From Melanocharis versteri (Eukaryota; Chordata; Aves; Passeriformes; Melanocharitidae): a stretch of 64,000 nucleotides of DNA. Where the stretch lies: positions 1-64,000 of the forward strand of contig VZTG01001939.1 of assembly GCA_013397845.1 (NCBI GenBank), written 5' to 3'. Below the pieces are notes generated by a model. It was not told the origin of the DNA. It was given only the letters and a program-made list of their open reading frames with translations, and did no database searches. Every line of letters starts with the position of its first letter. The first letter of the stretch is position 1. A program made the translations under genes and the position numbers. Of this stretch, positions 1-12,215 are shown piece by piece.

Positions 1-33
1 TATATATATATAAAAAATATAATATGTCCGTAC
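1..33. repeat. TA/AT-rich simple repeat at the window edge
   Basis: The window opens in an alternating TA run of about 12 bases followed by A/T-only sequence to about position 27. It probably continues to the left of the window. No function is inferred. Confidence 0.6.
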
Positions 34-240
34 CAAAGGAATCCTTAATTAAAACAAACCACCCACTGGCTTGCTGATGTCCTCAGATGATTCATTCCAC
101 TGTGACAATATGGCAGAGGTTTATGAAAATATCTTGGAGACTCTCATTTCAGAGCGTCATATCTTTAAGGTACATTGTGGTCCTTTGTATTCACTTGCTC
201 GCCTTCATATTTCTTTCACCTTTTTCTTGGGTCAAAATGA

Positions 241-280
241 ACGTTTTAATTCTTTCTCTGTGTTGCAGGTAAGTACACTA
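241..280 (+). promoter_or_regulatory. Candidate recursive splice site (acceptor fused to donor)
   Basis: A pyrimidine-rich tract (TTTTAATTCTTTCTCTGTG) leads into TTGCAG at 263-268. The next base starts a consensus 5' splice site, GTAAGT, at 269-274. Juxtaposed 3' and 5' splice sites of the form (Y)nNCAG|GTAAGT are the known signature of recursive (ratchet) splice sites inside very long vertebrate and insect introns. A possible branch-point A lies in the TTTTAAT just upstream. If real, the host transcript runs on the + strand and this window lies in its intron. The motif is directly visible; the function is inferred. Confidence 0.4.
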
Positions 281-470
281 AATGTTCTGTGACTTTGGTG
301 TCATCAGGAATAGCAATAATTAATTGCTCTGTCAGTCCTATTTAAGACCTAAGAGCAAGTCTGAGCTGCTTCAGTAGCATTTTTATTTTGATGGGCTGAA
401 AATGAGTAGCTTGGCAGTTATTAAGAACCATTTCTTTGGAAGCATAAGGACCGGCGGGCACGGGAAAAAG

Positions 471-521
471 AGGGAAATAAAAATAAAAAAAAAAAAATAA
501 TAAAAAATTACCCCCCCCCGT
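471..521. repeat. A-rich then poly(C) low-complexity tract
   Basis: A nearly pure A tract broken by single T residues is followed by about ten consecutive C. It is simple low-complexity DNA, prone to slippage and to assembly or sequencing error. Confidence 0.7.
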
Positions 522-3500
522 AACTCATTTGTCCCTAAGTTGAATAATTTCAAACAGGTGTAACATTCACCAAGAGATAAAGAGAAGCAGATAACCCCAT
601 CCTTAGAGCCAGATGAGCTACCTGAATGATTCAACAGTGAAAAAACTTACTACTGAGGACCATATAGAACTAGCAGGGACATAATCCACATTGTAAAACT
701 GCATTCGAGTGCAAAATGATCCTGAAAAATCGAACATACTAGGTGGAAAAAAATCAAAGGAGCAGCTAGACAAAATCCAGATGGGAAAACTGTGAATAAT
801 TCAAGTCTAGAAAACAGCACTTGCCAACAATACAGAATGAGTTTAGAGTACAACCTAAAAGGAAAGGTCTTGAGAGGAAGTATGATAGCTTTAAATGTAA
901 AACATCCATGGGTAAAACATGCCAAGGGCTTTGTCTCCCATATCTTTAAAGATGCAGACAAGTCACGGGAGTAAGCTGCAGTAAAACAGTTTCAAGATAA
1001 ATACAGGAAAGCATTTCTACACAATTCTATGAAAAAGTTGACTGGAAAAGGTGAATAATTCTGACTGCTGAAGGCTGTGAACAGAGGGATAGAAAAATAT
1101 CCTCTGTCACAAACAGCACATTCCAGATCTCTTCAATGCCAGGTGATTTCTCCGTATCAAATTTGGCAGAGAATTCAGATTCAGAGAATCTGAATCATAG
1201 CTGATCTCACTGACCTCACTGCAAGCAAAAACAAGGAAAACCAAAACAAAGAAACCTCTCTGGCAGCATGGAAAGGTACAACACCAGTTCCAATAATATT
1301 CACAGGACTGTTGGTCAACAAGTGTAAAGAGCATATTTGCTGCCAAGTATGGTGCAAGAAAGTGAATTCCTATGTGAAAGCAAATGATATAGCACCAGTT
1401 TATACACCTTTACTCCAATGGAGAGATTATTTTCTTTTAGAATGAAATACAATATCACAGGGATAGAAATTGAAAATTATTTAGATGGGTTACACTAGGA
1501 AAGACATCATCTTGCAGACCATCACAAATCCAAAGGCTGCAATGACACAGAAATAACACAGTAATAAAAAATTTGAGTCAGAGAAAATTATAGGATATTA
1601 CAATGACATAAGACATCTTCGTAATATATCAGTGTTGTCTTGCCATGGCAGATATTTGAGCAAAAAGCTCAGAAAACTACCAGTTTCTCTCCTTTAAGAC
1701 CATTATTCAGTAAGAAACTTATAAGGAAAACAAGCATGGTCTTCCTCATGGGAAAAAAAAAATAGCAAAATTTTTTTGCCAGTTACAACCTTTCTTAAGA
1801 ACTCGAGTGGAAAGTAAAGCTTTCAGATCTACTGTCTACTTAAAAGTAATTTTTCCTCTTTTTGAACTGGAAAGAAATCTGCGCACGAACTTACTAATAA
1901 GAAAGAACTCCTGGTTCCTGCACTAGGATTATTTTCCATTTTGAACTCTGAAAACCCAACCAACCAGCCAACCAACCGAACAACCAAAAATCGACCACAA
2001 CCACACTTCTCTTTCTCAGGTTGTTCCAGCAACTGAGAACTTCAATGCCTGAGGAATAAATTATTTCTCTCAGTAACTAGAAACCAAAATCTTATCTTGT
2101 TGCTACATAGAACTCAGTTCAAATTACCAATTTGCAGGTCACATTGGTAAGGTCAAATATACATGGAGCAGAGTACACTATTCCATTCCAACTGCAGCAC
2201 AGAGCAAAACCCTTCCTTCTCCTCATTTTAATTCCTTACCCTCCAGCTCCTGCCAGTGCTCGTGCCCTGGGAAACAGTCCACAAAAAAGAAGTCCAGGCC
2301 TTAATTTCTAAAACAGGAGCAATTCAAGGCAATTCAATGTGCCATTAACATTGATTAAATAATTGGCAGGGTGAAAAACTGTCAGCTCCAGTGTAAAGAA
2401 GTTACTTCATATTGGCAAAAACAGCAAGTGAGTAAGTCACTTCAGGAGTGCTAACAGTGTCTCTGAAATGCAAACCTGAGCGTGGGAGATGTGCCACGCA
2501 CAGGTCCTTACCTTCTTAACAGAGATCGAGCCTAACAACAGTGAAAGCACATACAGAGGGAAACAAAACAAAAAAGTGAGCAACTACGTCTCTAACACGG
2601 TCATACTAATAGAGAGACAAATGCTGATAAAGATCACATCTTATGGTTCAACAAAAAACATATTCTCTGGATTATGTTGTGGAGATTTATTGTAGATGGG
2701 TTACAGTGATTCATTTTGCTGAAGTAATTAAATTTCTGTTGATACAGAAATCTCATAACTCAAGAGGTTCAGCAATCCCTTGAGTTACTTTGGAAAGAAA
2801 ATTAAATTAAGGTATGTTAGATATAGACAAAGTGAGGAGAGCAGGCTCATAAAAGTAAGCTAATCGAAAAATTCTCTGTCATAGACACTCACACACTCAA
2901 CTAGTTCTGTAGCCACTTGATTATTCTAATGTCCTTCCTTTTATAGCTCATACCAGCATTAATTGATGGTCCATTGCACCAAAATGTCAACTGTATCCAA
3001 TGCAAAATTTTATAGTGGAATAAGAAAGCATGATTGCACTCCACCACTTCAGGCTAAAACAGAGGACTTGCATCATCTGCTCTCCAAGGTAAAGATCACA
3101 AACTGAGAATAAACAAGCACTGGGATTTTAAAACTCCTTTCACTGTTTCAACACCCTTTTCATTGATCATATGTATTACAGCATGCTCCTTCACAAACCC
3201 CAGCCTGTTAAAGTGCAGCTGAGATTGTGGGTGTCTATCAGACTGTGTGTCTGCTTCCCTTCAGGAAATCAAAGCACATCCTCAGGGTTAGCAAGCAAGA
3301 GGTACCCTGTTGTGCCCTCGCTCGTAGGAAGAGTAAGGAAGAACCTTACTCCACAAGTTGCTCAGCTTCCAAGAATAAAAGGTAGGCACTGGTCGTGAGG
3401 GAAGGCAGAACAACAGCTGCACAACTCTCACAAGAACTTCCTCACCAAAGAGACACAGCTGCTGGTAACTAACAAACCTGCCACCCCCAGCTGCCCCTCT

Positions 3501-3950
3501 TGCCAACCAACTCCACGAAGAAGAATTTTTCATTTTCAGCAAGCTGTCCGGATGATCCGTGTTTCTCTCTGATGTTTGTCTTTGAAAGTACACAGCACAA
3601 GGCACTAACTTAGAACTCACAAAACTGCAGATCCGACCCGGGAAACTGTGTGCAACCCAATAATTTAACTGTGAATAGAGCTAACATGGAGATCAATGTG
3701 TCTGACATCCCCCCTCTTCAACTACTGATCAAAGCCCACTAACAATGGAAACTTTACTTTTAACTTCAGCGGATCTGTAACCACACTCAGTTATGTTAGC
3801 TCAGCACATCAAACTAAAGCTTCCAGAGCTGGCTGGCTGCAGAGGCATTTTTAGCTTAAACACTAAAATGTAATATAACTTCATTGTAAGATGACCCCTT
3901 CTTTTCTTTATCCGATTAATCTAGGTACTGTTTTTCCCTTTATATTAAAA

Positions 3951-6739
3951 AAAAAAATAAGAAAGAAGAGAAACAAGACCAGAATTGTATGAATACACTA
4001 ACAAATAATTAAGGAAAAATCATTAAAAATCACCTCCAAATATTCTGAATTCTGGTCATCACTTCATGGGCAGGTTCCTGTTTGGTATTGACTGGGATTA
4101 AAATCAGGTCAGGTCTGCTAATTTACCCATGATGAAAATGATGAACCAGACTCTAGATTTGACAGATACTACAAAAACAAAAAAAACCAAAAAACCAAAA
4201 CCAAAACCAAACAAACTATATATATACATATAAAATAAAAAAAATTCCTATTATAAATATCAAAGACTAACTGCTAAAAATCATACCATGTTAAACTCAA
4301 GAAGGTAGTTAATTCCTATCATTCCAGCCTCAGAATATAGATTCAAAATTGTGAAAATTCTCTTCCAAGCCATCTCATGTGCTTTAACTGCAATGACAAG
4401 GCTGCAAGTCTGACTTCCTCTAAAATATGCAAAATTTTTAAAAAATCTCATGATAATCAGAAAGGAATAATTTTGAATTGCACCACCCAGAAGTCAAAGT
4501 AACGCCACAGCTAATATAAATCCACAGGAACAGGAACAAATCTGATTTATCCCAGCTGACTAATAGTCTCATGTGTTTACTTTCCTCAAGAAAAAAAATT
4601 ACATGGCAATACTGCATAACTAATATGATCTTCTAGCTTGATTTGTTCCCTAATTAGTTTTCAAAGTGACGTAGTTGCTAGTCCTGAATGTCTTTATATC
4701 TTCATTCTACATTATTAAATTATATTTAAGCTGAAGATGAGCTTTAATCCAAATCCACTTAAACACTCCAAGAAAAAAAATTGATTCAGCTTTGACTTTT
4801 TCAAAAAGCTCCCCCTCAATATTAAAAAAGCCACAGTCTTCAAAATATTAAAAAGAAAAAGCTCTTTTATGAGTTTTAGTTCAGAGCACTTTGAATGTTT
4901 ATAGACTTTAATTCACAAGAAGAGTTCCAAGGCCACTACCAAATTAAAATATAGGTCTTAAATCTATAGTTTAAAGTGTCTCCCTAAAATTATATGGGCA
5001 TGTGAGAAATACTAATATCTAACAATGAGAAGCCAGACAAAATCTGATACCAACCTGGGCAATTAAAGCTAACTTTAACTCGAATCCAGCGTGCAGTGCT
5101 TTCTCAGCCCTGACTTCATAGGCATAGGCTATGGTTCTGGCATAGGCTGTCCCTCTCGAATGAAGATATTACTGTGGGTAGCTACAGAGCAGGAAGCATC
5201 TTCCTGGCTATTCTCACAAAATGGGACGAGACCACGAGATCTCAAGGTGTGAGAGAGCGTATCCATCAGCTAAGGCGGCCTCTGTCAGGCTTCTGAGACA
5301 CGAACAGCTCAGTCTAGGAGATATTCAGGATGTGCCTCTTGGTACTTGGACCTTTCCTATTGTGCCCTGACATCACGTCAGGAATCTCACAGACTTCAGG
5401 AGGAACAAAAAGGCATGAAGAAAAGGAAAGCTCATCCTGCTCCCGGTGGGAAGAGAACAAGGAGTAAAGACTGCGTGCAACACTGCCCCAATGTCATCAG
5501 TGTTCATGTGCAATGAAAAGCTAAACCAAAGGAGCTTATTCCATGGGAAATGCATTTTTCCCATGAGGCTATGGATCTGTCCACTCCCTTGGTGAAGTTA
5601 AGGGCCTAGGGAGAAACTCAAACAAATATCACCTTTAATTAGGCAATTTAGATTCTTGATATAAAGCAATTTAAGGAAGGAAACAAGACCAACCCCAAAT
5701 CCACCAGAACAAACAACTTCAAACAAATGACTGATGTACATGAATGGCTGCTTTCTTTTGCTTATGCAAAATATTCTCAGTATCCAAATGAAATTTAAAA
5801 AAAAACCTAAATAGTATGCCTCTCTAAGCCTTCAAAAAAATGAATACATTAAAAAAAAACAACAACCTGAGCAGAAGATTTGATCACAGTCTTTCCTGGT
5901 GTCTAGCACAGTCTCAAAGGAGGCATGTTTACCTAAGCAGCCAGAGGCTACAACTTTTCTCATGCTTGAACATCCCTTTGCTGGTGGGAACCCGAATGCC
6001 CCATTACTGGCACCTCTGACAGAAGGCTGTTAGTTCCAAGTGTTTTCTGAATCATCCATTTTCAGAAGAGCTCGTGTCTCCTTTAAAATCCTTTTGCTGA
6101 TGTCTTTAAGGAGTGTTTGAGAGTCAGACATACCTTTTTTTCAGGGAGTAGTGCCAAGATCTGTCTCAGCTAATGCATTACTGCTCCTATATTGCTGCTA
6201 CTGAGCGGGGAGCTGATTTCCCTCCCTGGGGCATTCCCCACACCCACCCCATATCTACTGAACATATACACTCATTCCCCTGAAGGTCCAAGTCCTGTTG
6301 CCTGAATCAAATTTAGGAATTTAGAAGTCCCCAAGCAGTAGATTTGGGCCCTTTTTGTTCACCCAGCCCTGAGTTTCCTTGGCAAATCAAAGGTTTGTAC
6401 GCAAAGCCTGCTGAATCAAACAGCCAGCAATCCGTATCATTCAATTTGCCATGCTGGGTGGAAAAAATCTGAAAACTGAAAAACTTATTCTTGCAAGAAA
6501 CAGAAATCAAAGAGCAGGAGAAAAACAAAGAAGCTCAGCTCAGCCTCAAAAGACATTCAGTCTCAAAAGGCACTCAATCCCGAGAAAAGGAAGAAAATAA
6601 ACTGTCAGTGCTCAGTGTAAGGAAGTTTCCCTAAACATGCAGCTGGCTCCTTGTAACTCTCCCAGTGACAAATTCCTTCTCTAGAATGCCAGCATCATTG
6701 CATGGAATCCATGGCAGAAACAGGTGAGAGCTGTTTTCT
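3951..6739. other. Noncoding AT-rich DNA, no gene recognised
   Basis: No reading frame longer than about 70 codons and no known domain is present. The segment contains A-rich low-complexity DNA at about 4160-4250 (CCAAAA-type units followed by TATATA and A runs), and further short A runs near 5800 and 5850. No transposon was recognised. The left part (4000-5000) is strongly A/T rich. Confidence 0.6.
4160..4250. repeat. A-rich CCAAAA-type and TATA simple repeat
   Basis: Imperfect units of the type CCAAAA(C) repeat about five times. They are followed by a TATATATACATATA stretch and then A runs. This is low-complexity sequence without an identifiable parent element; it could be the decayed tail of an old retroposon, but no body is visible. 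Confidence 0.6.
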
Positions 6740-7060
6740 GAAAGTTATTGCACATTACCACAGCTGACTTCAACAATAACTTCTAAATGAAATGTAGATA
6801 AGCCCTCTTAATTCCAATTACCCTTTATTTTAAAGCTTAATTACAGTAGTACAAGACTGTCATGGAATGATAATTACAATTTATTTAAACATCGATAAGT
6901 AAACATTAGGTTTTATTTTCCTACTGTGAAATGTATCTAACCTAATGGGCTGATAATTCCATTTAATTGTGTGCAAAGAAACTGGGTAATTTCTGTCAGG
7001 TATCATAAAATGGCAATGACTGCTTTATCACAAGATATTAACATTTTCCAAAAGCAACTG
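6740..7060. promoter_or_regulatory. Enhancer-like (possible conserved noncoding) stretch A
   Basis: The block is free of low-complexity runs and dense in homeodomain-type cores: TAATTA at 6838-6843, TAATTAC at 6871-6877 and CCAATTA near 6815. ATCGATAA at 6891-6898 resembles a ONECUT/CUX site. This texture is typical of vertebrate developmental enhancers, but conservation cannot be measured from one genome. The call is an inference from motif density only. Confidence 0.27.
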
Positions 7061-9799
7061 TTCTTTTTATGAATCAGCAGTTTCATTCAGCTTTATTTAG
7101 TTCTCAATAAAAGGACAAAGGGAAAAGTTGGAGACTTGTGCGGTCAGAGAACAAGGTCTACTTTGGGCCTTATCAGTAAAATGCAAATTAAATTGTGGCA
7201 GAAGTAACCTTGCATCATTCAAGGCTTCAGGATACATGCAGTGACTGCCACAAGGCTGCGAAAGCTCTGCTGTGAGACCTGAGCTGCCCACGTGGCATTT
7301 ATCAGCCAAGTGCTTTACATTAGATAAGATCTGACCATCATCTTTCTGTGGCCTCGGTCCTGGATCAGGCAGATACTGGTCACAGACACACTGCTGGAAA
7401 TCAGGAGTCAGGTTTTACAGACATTCCCAGGATGAGAATCCTCTTAAGTGGGCCTTATTTTCCAAACATCCCAAATGTATTCCAGCACCGCTTTACTGAT
7501 TACTGAAATGAAATAAAAGAATCGGTGGCAGATTTGCCTGCCTAATACTTATAACCAGGTGCTACAGACAGCAAGAAGGGCTCAGATAAGACTTCAGGGC
7601 ATCATCAAAAGGTAACAGAACAGCTGGATCAAACCCTTGGGCACCTTTATCTCCACTCCAGAAAAATTAATAAGAGAGACTTTCTTTGAATCCCACCTAC
7701 CAGATGGTGGTTCTCCTTTTGCAGACACTCTTGGGTCTATTTCAGGATGTGAAAGAGAGACTTTTTAATAGGGAAGAGGTGGAAGGGTGGAAGATACGAT
7801 AGCACAGGTACTGGAACTAAGGATTCAAATAAAGTAAATCTAAACTTTTTCTCCATTCAAAACTTTCCCTGCAAATCCCAGAAGAATTTTTATAGCTGCA
7901 GATCCACACATCCAGAGAGAGTCTCTCCATTTAAGGCAGCTGCATGTGGTATCCCACACCACATAAAATCATCTTTCCCAAACTTCCTAGAGCTGCACAC
8001 TGTAAACCCTGACTGCCAGGAGGAGATTGGCTTATTTCGACACCAAAGAATCCAATGTCTACTTGGACAAACAACTTTAGTGATGCAGTGTAATGCCCAC
8101 TCTGCTCTTCACCTCTCAGCTCAAATGGAAATCCGCTCAACTTCTTCCTCCCATGTCAGGAGGGAAACAAAGCAAACCAGCAGCTGTGAAGAAAAATCTG
8201 CTTCTTGACAGGATGGACTTTGCCTTCTAAGACCCCAAAGCTCTTCATCCGCCTTTCAAAATGCAGAATCGGCAGAATGACTCAATTCCATTCCTCAGGC
8301 CTTCCCAGAAGGAATGCATTTTTTGCAAAAGGAAAAATAGAGTGTCTGTGACAATTTCCTCTGTAATGGTGACTTGGCCACACTGACAAAGTCCAGCACT
8401 GGTCTGTAGCCGACTCAGACACCATCACCTCAGTTTTTGCTTTCTCACAGGACCTTCCTGTGATTGGATTGTGTCCAGGATCCATCTATCAGAGGCCTGG
8501 GCTACACAACACTGCATCCATCAACCACGTGCTACTCTTCAGCCCAGAGCATGATGCAGGTGGGAACCCTTTCCAAGTGCTCTGCTCAGATATAGTCAAG
8601 CAACCCATTGGCAAGTGTGTGAGCAGCTCAGAGCAGCATTTGAACGCTAACTAACATCAGTTCTTCTTCACAAGCCCCTGTCCTTATGAGGAAGCTGAAG
8701 CACCTGAACATTTTACAGACAGAAAAACCAATTTGTAATGCTCCTGTTACAAGGACCTTCATTTTTCTGAAACAGAATTTTCTGTTTCTCCGAACTGAAT
8801 GATTCAATGATTCAAATAGGTACTCTGAATATTGTTTGACCTAGTATATAAATAAAAAAAGAAGGGAAAAGTTGGGGATAGGAGATTCCTGGCCTCAAAA
8901 TGTGGTGCCATTTTTATTAATAAACACAAATCTTTGCAGTTTTTACATGTAGTCTGGCAACAGTCTAGCAATACAATTGTCACAGAATTGTGCTGGTAAT
9001 TTTTAGATTTTTTCTACATCAGTAAAACTCATATTTCTGAAGAGGAGAAAACATGAGAAGGGAGAAGACATCAAACAGAAATAACTATATTTTTGTTATA
9101 GCTGCATCTAGAATCATTTAGTTTACAACACTACTGGGTGCAGAGGCCACTGCATGCAAATTATTCTGATATCTAGGTCACAAGATACTTCAATGTGATT
9201 TCTAATTAACAGGCACAAATTACCATTCCAATCAAATATTTCATAAAAATGCTGATAGTGAACTTAACCAACCTTTATCAATATGATAAGCAATTCCAAA
9301 GATAAAATCTGGGTGTTTATGCTGTCCACAAGCCGTGTTAGCAAGAGACGTCATTCCTCACGCCCACCACGCTCACAGCCTCCTTCAGCTGCAGCTCTTT
9401 GGCTCAATAAGGCTTTTAATTGTCATGCAGGAGGAGACCAGGTTCAGGTAAGCAGGCTATTTTGATTAGATACATTTTTATAACATTGCAGCAACTGCTT
9501 GGAAACAAACAGATTCTCACCAAGCAAGAGCAGACTCTTACTTCCTAACGTACAGATATAAGGCAAGAACCCCCTGAAAAAATAAATTTTTTTATTGATG
9601 CAGCAGGACACATCTTTGTGTGGCCTAAATTAGGTCCAGCTACATCAAAACTTTTTTCTGATTGGTTTTTTCCTATAAAATCAGATGGTTTATTTCACCC
9701 TGCTCTCTTCCAAGTGAACTGTTTATAGATTGTTTGCCTGACTCAAATAGATTTTTTACTGTGCTACAAATGTGCCCACCCTTCCTTTCCCTCCTCTCT
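7061..9799. other. Noncoding DNA, no gene recognised
   Basis: Open frames are at most about 70 codons and overlap on both strands (for example around 7100-7300, 7930-8140 and 8280-8650). None has a recognisable domain or a convincing pair of splice sites. No repeats were identified. A weak CAG|GTAAGC donor-like site at about 9447 lacks a good upstream pyrimidine tract. Confidence 0.6.
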
Positions 9800-10075
9800 C
9801 ATTTCTAAAGATAGCCTTACTATGAGGCAGCTTCCCTTCTCTTTGAGAGGCATGGAGTTTCCACCAATTACTCAATTCGCAGTATTGCTGATTTTACATT
9901 GTGATCTTCATAAATTAGAGATATTACAATCAAGTACAAAAGTGGCATGCATTATTTGGTGTGCATGTGAAATTAGCATAAATGAATCATTTAATTTACT
10001 TAGCTTCACCATATCTCTGCAAATTAAAAAAAGGTATCAGCTAGTCTTCTCATCCATATCTTGTTTATGAGTCTA
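9800..10075. promoter_or_regulatory. Enhancer-like (possible conserved noncoding) stretch B
   Basis: A tight cluster of POU- and homeodomain-like words spans 9940-10000: GCATGCATTATTTG from 9945, then GTGCATGTGAAATTAG, then AGCATAAATGAATC from 9974, followed by ATTTAATTTAC. Overlapping GCAT/ATAAAT/TGAAAT elements are typical of POU-SOX or POU-homeodomain enhancers. The +1 frame stays open for 82 codons across the block, but with no known domain this looks incidental. Conservation must be checked by alignment. Confidence 0.3.
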
Positions 10076-11154
10076 TCTCTGTGGCTTAGAGCCACTCACA
10101 GGCAATGGAATCATGTACCATGAACAGTGCCAATTAAGCAAAATGCATCCCCTTCATTAGGATAAGTAATATCCCCAAAGTCAGGAAAAAACTGTCAGCA
10201 TGGTCTAACTTGAGCCAGGTGTAAATGCTGCCAAACAAAGCTAAGAGCATCAACATAATATTCTCCAATGCTAGAGCCAAGGGACTGCCGCCTTGACAGC
10301 AAAACTAGGGGACAAGTTCTTTCCATGTTGAAGACAATAGAAAATGGATTTAGACATTACTCAATATACCTTCTCAATATTGCAAAGCACAAGTGAAGAA
10401 TAAACAACAGCAAAGGGGGTAGAAGTATTCAGAGAATAGCAGGATTAAGGCAGACACCAAATAACTGCATTTTGACTCCTTTTCCCTCACCCCAGGAGTC
10501 AGTTTTTCCCAGCACTCCCCTCTCTATTTGCACACATGCATGATAAAGTCTCATTTTATGCAAGGATAAGGTGAGCTGGGCCCCCTATTTCCCCTGTAAT
10601 CACACTGAAATAAACAGCACAGGAAAATCAGGCTCCTGGTTCTTTGAATGCAGATTCTGCACAGCTATCAGAAGCTTCACAAGAAAAAAATAAAAGGTGG
10701 TAAATCCAACCTTTTCCTCATTTTCTTTCCATACTTGAAACACCCTTGGTCTCAGATCAGCCCTGAACCAATTAATTGGCATACCACAGTGAGGAACCTT
10801 CCTTCATCACCAACACTTTGACATTTCCATCCCTGCTAGCAACGAATAGCTACGCTGTGAAACTTCTACAAAGAGAAATCACCCCAGAAACTTGGTAATT
10901 TACACTGTGTTTCATGATAAAAAGATAGTGAAGGCTGAAAACTGAAAACAACACACCCCAGCCTGGGCTGGAAGGTCGACCTAGAGACAACCCTGCAGCT
11001 CACTTAGTGATGCTCTCATGCCAAGATGTGCATGTGCTCCAAACAAGCGTACTTTAAGCACAGTTTTGCATCCTCAGAGATCACATATTTTTCAATGCTC
11101 TATAGGAAATGCTTTTAAATATAGCACAGAAATATAACATATATGTCATAGTTG
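10076..11154. other. Noncoding DNA, no gene recognised
   Basis: Nothing coding or repeated was recognised. The right end of this stretch runs into the degenerate 5' part of the CR1 fragment, so the boundary at about 11155 is approximate. Confidence 0.55.
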
Positions 11155-12215
11155 GGATGGTGGTGGGCTTCAACAGACTGTTCCTCCCTGGAAAGCTGAT
11201 GGAGCACCTCATTCTGGAGGCCACCTCTGTCCACATGGATAGCAAGAACGTGATCAGGAGTAGCACAAATTTATAAAAGGTAAATCACGCTTGACCAAGC
11301 TGAGTGCCTCTAGGATGAAAGAACTGCCTGGACGGACGAGGGGAAAGCAGTGGATGTTGTCTATCTCAATGTCAGTAAGGCTTTTGACACACACGAGGCT
11401 TTTCTCTGACATCCTCAGGCAAACTCAAGAAGCATGGAATGGATGAGTGGACAGTGAGGTGGATTGAGAACTGGCTGAACAGCAGATCCCAGAGGGTTTT
11501 AATCAGTGGCTCAGGGTCCACTTGGAGGCCTGTCACTACTGGTGTCCTTCAAGGTTCAATACTGGGACCAATATTGTTTAAGTTGTTCATCAATGCCTTG
11601 GATGAAGGGGCAGAAGCCTCTTCAGCAAGTTCACTGATGACACAGAGCTGGAAGGAGCGGCTGATTCCCCAGAGAGCTCTGCAGCCCTTCTGAGGGACTT
11701 CGACAGGTCAGAGATGAGTGGAGAAAAACCATCTGAAATTCAACAAAGGCAGATGCTGGGCCCTGCACCTGGGGAAGAACAATCCCAGGCACCAGCACAA
11801 GCTGGGTGCTGAGCTGCTGGGAAGCAGCTCAGTAGAGAAGGACCTGGAGGTCCTGGGGAACAACAAGCTCTCCATGAGCCAGCTGTGCCCTGGTGGCCAA
11901 GAAGGCCAATGGGATCCTGGGGTGCACTAGGAAGAGCACTGACAGCAGGTCGAGGGAGGTATCCTGCAACCCTACTCAGCCTTTGGNCTCACCTGGAGCG
12001 CTGTGTCCAGTTCTGGGCTCCTCAGGACAAGAGGCATGGAGCTCCTGGAGTGAGTCCAGTGGAGGGTGACAAAGATGATTAAGAAACTGAAACATCTCTT
12101 ATGAGGAAAGGCTGAGAGAGTTGGGCCTGTTCAGCCTTGAGTAGAGATGACTGAGAGGGATCAACGTCTATGAGTATCTGAAGGGGGGGATGATTCTGTT
12201 CCCTGAGCCGCTCCA
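11155..12215 (+). mobile_element. CR1 LINE fragment (ORF2 reverse transcriptase part), inactive, 3' end missing
   Basis: This is a decayed copy of the CR1 retrotransposon ORF2. Over 11350-11400 it encodes DVVYLNVSKAFDT, the reverse-transcriptase motif A region, in which CR1 normally has YLDFSKAFDT. The catalytic Asp therefore reads as Asn here. Over 11439-11610 it encodes WIENWLNSRSQRV, then the motif B region GVLQGSILGPILF, then FINALDEG. After a frameshift near 11615-11625, KFTDDTEL (the FADD-type motif C) appears in another frame. The downstream NNKLSMSQ and GPVQFWAP-type CR1 segments follow to about 12190. The usual CR1 3' UTR and octamer tail are absent: similarity stops around 12190-12215. 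Stops and frameshifts make it non-functional. The base at 11987 is n. Confidence 0.92.

Larger units (their letters stand above)
34..3950. other. Noncoding AT-rich unique DNA, no gene recognised
   Basis: All frames are broken by frequent stops; the longest open stretches are near 110 codons, overlap on opposite strands, and resemble no family I know. The only organised signal is the joined splice acceptor/donor at 241-280, listed separately. A homopolymer-rich patch (A runs followed by about ten C) lies at 471-521, and a short CCAAC/AACC-type patch lies at 1954-1990. On the minus strand, an acceptor-like tract around 2540 sits about 20 bases before an AAG|GTAAGG donor (around 2508), but nothing else supports an exon there. 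Confidence 0.6.
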
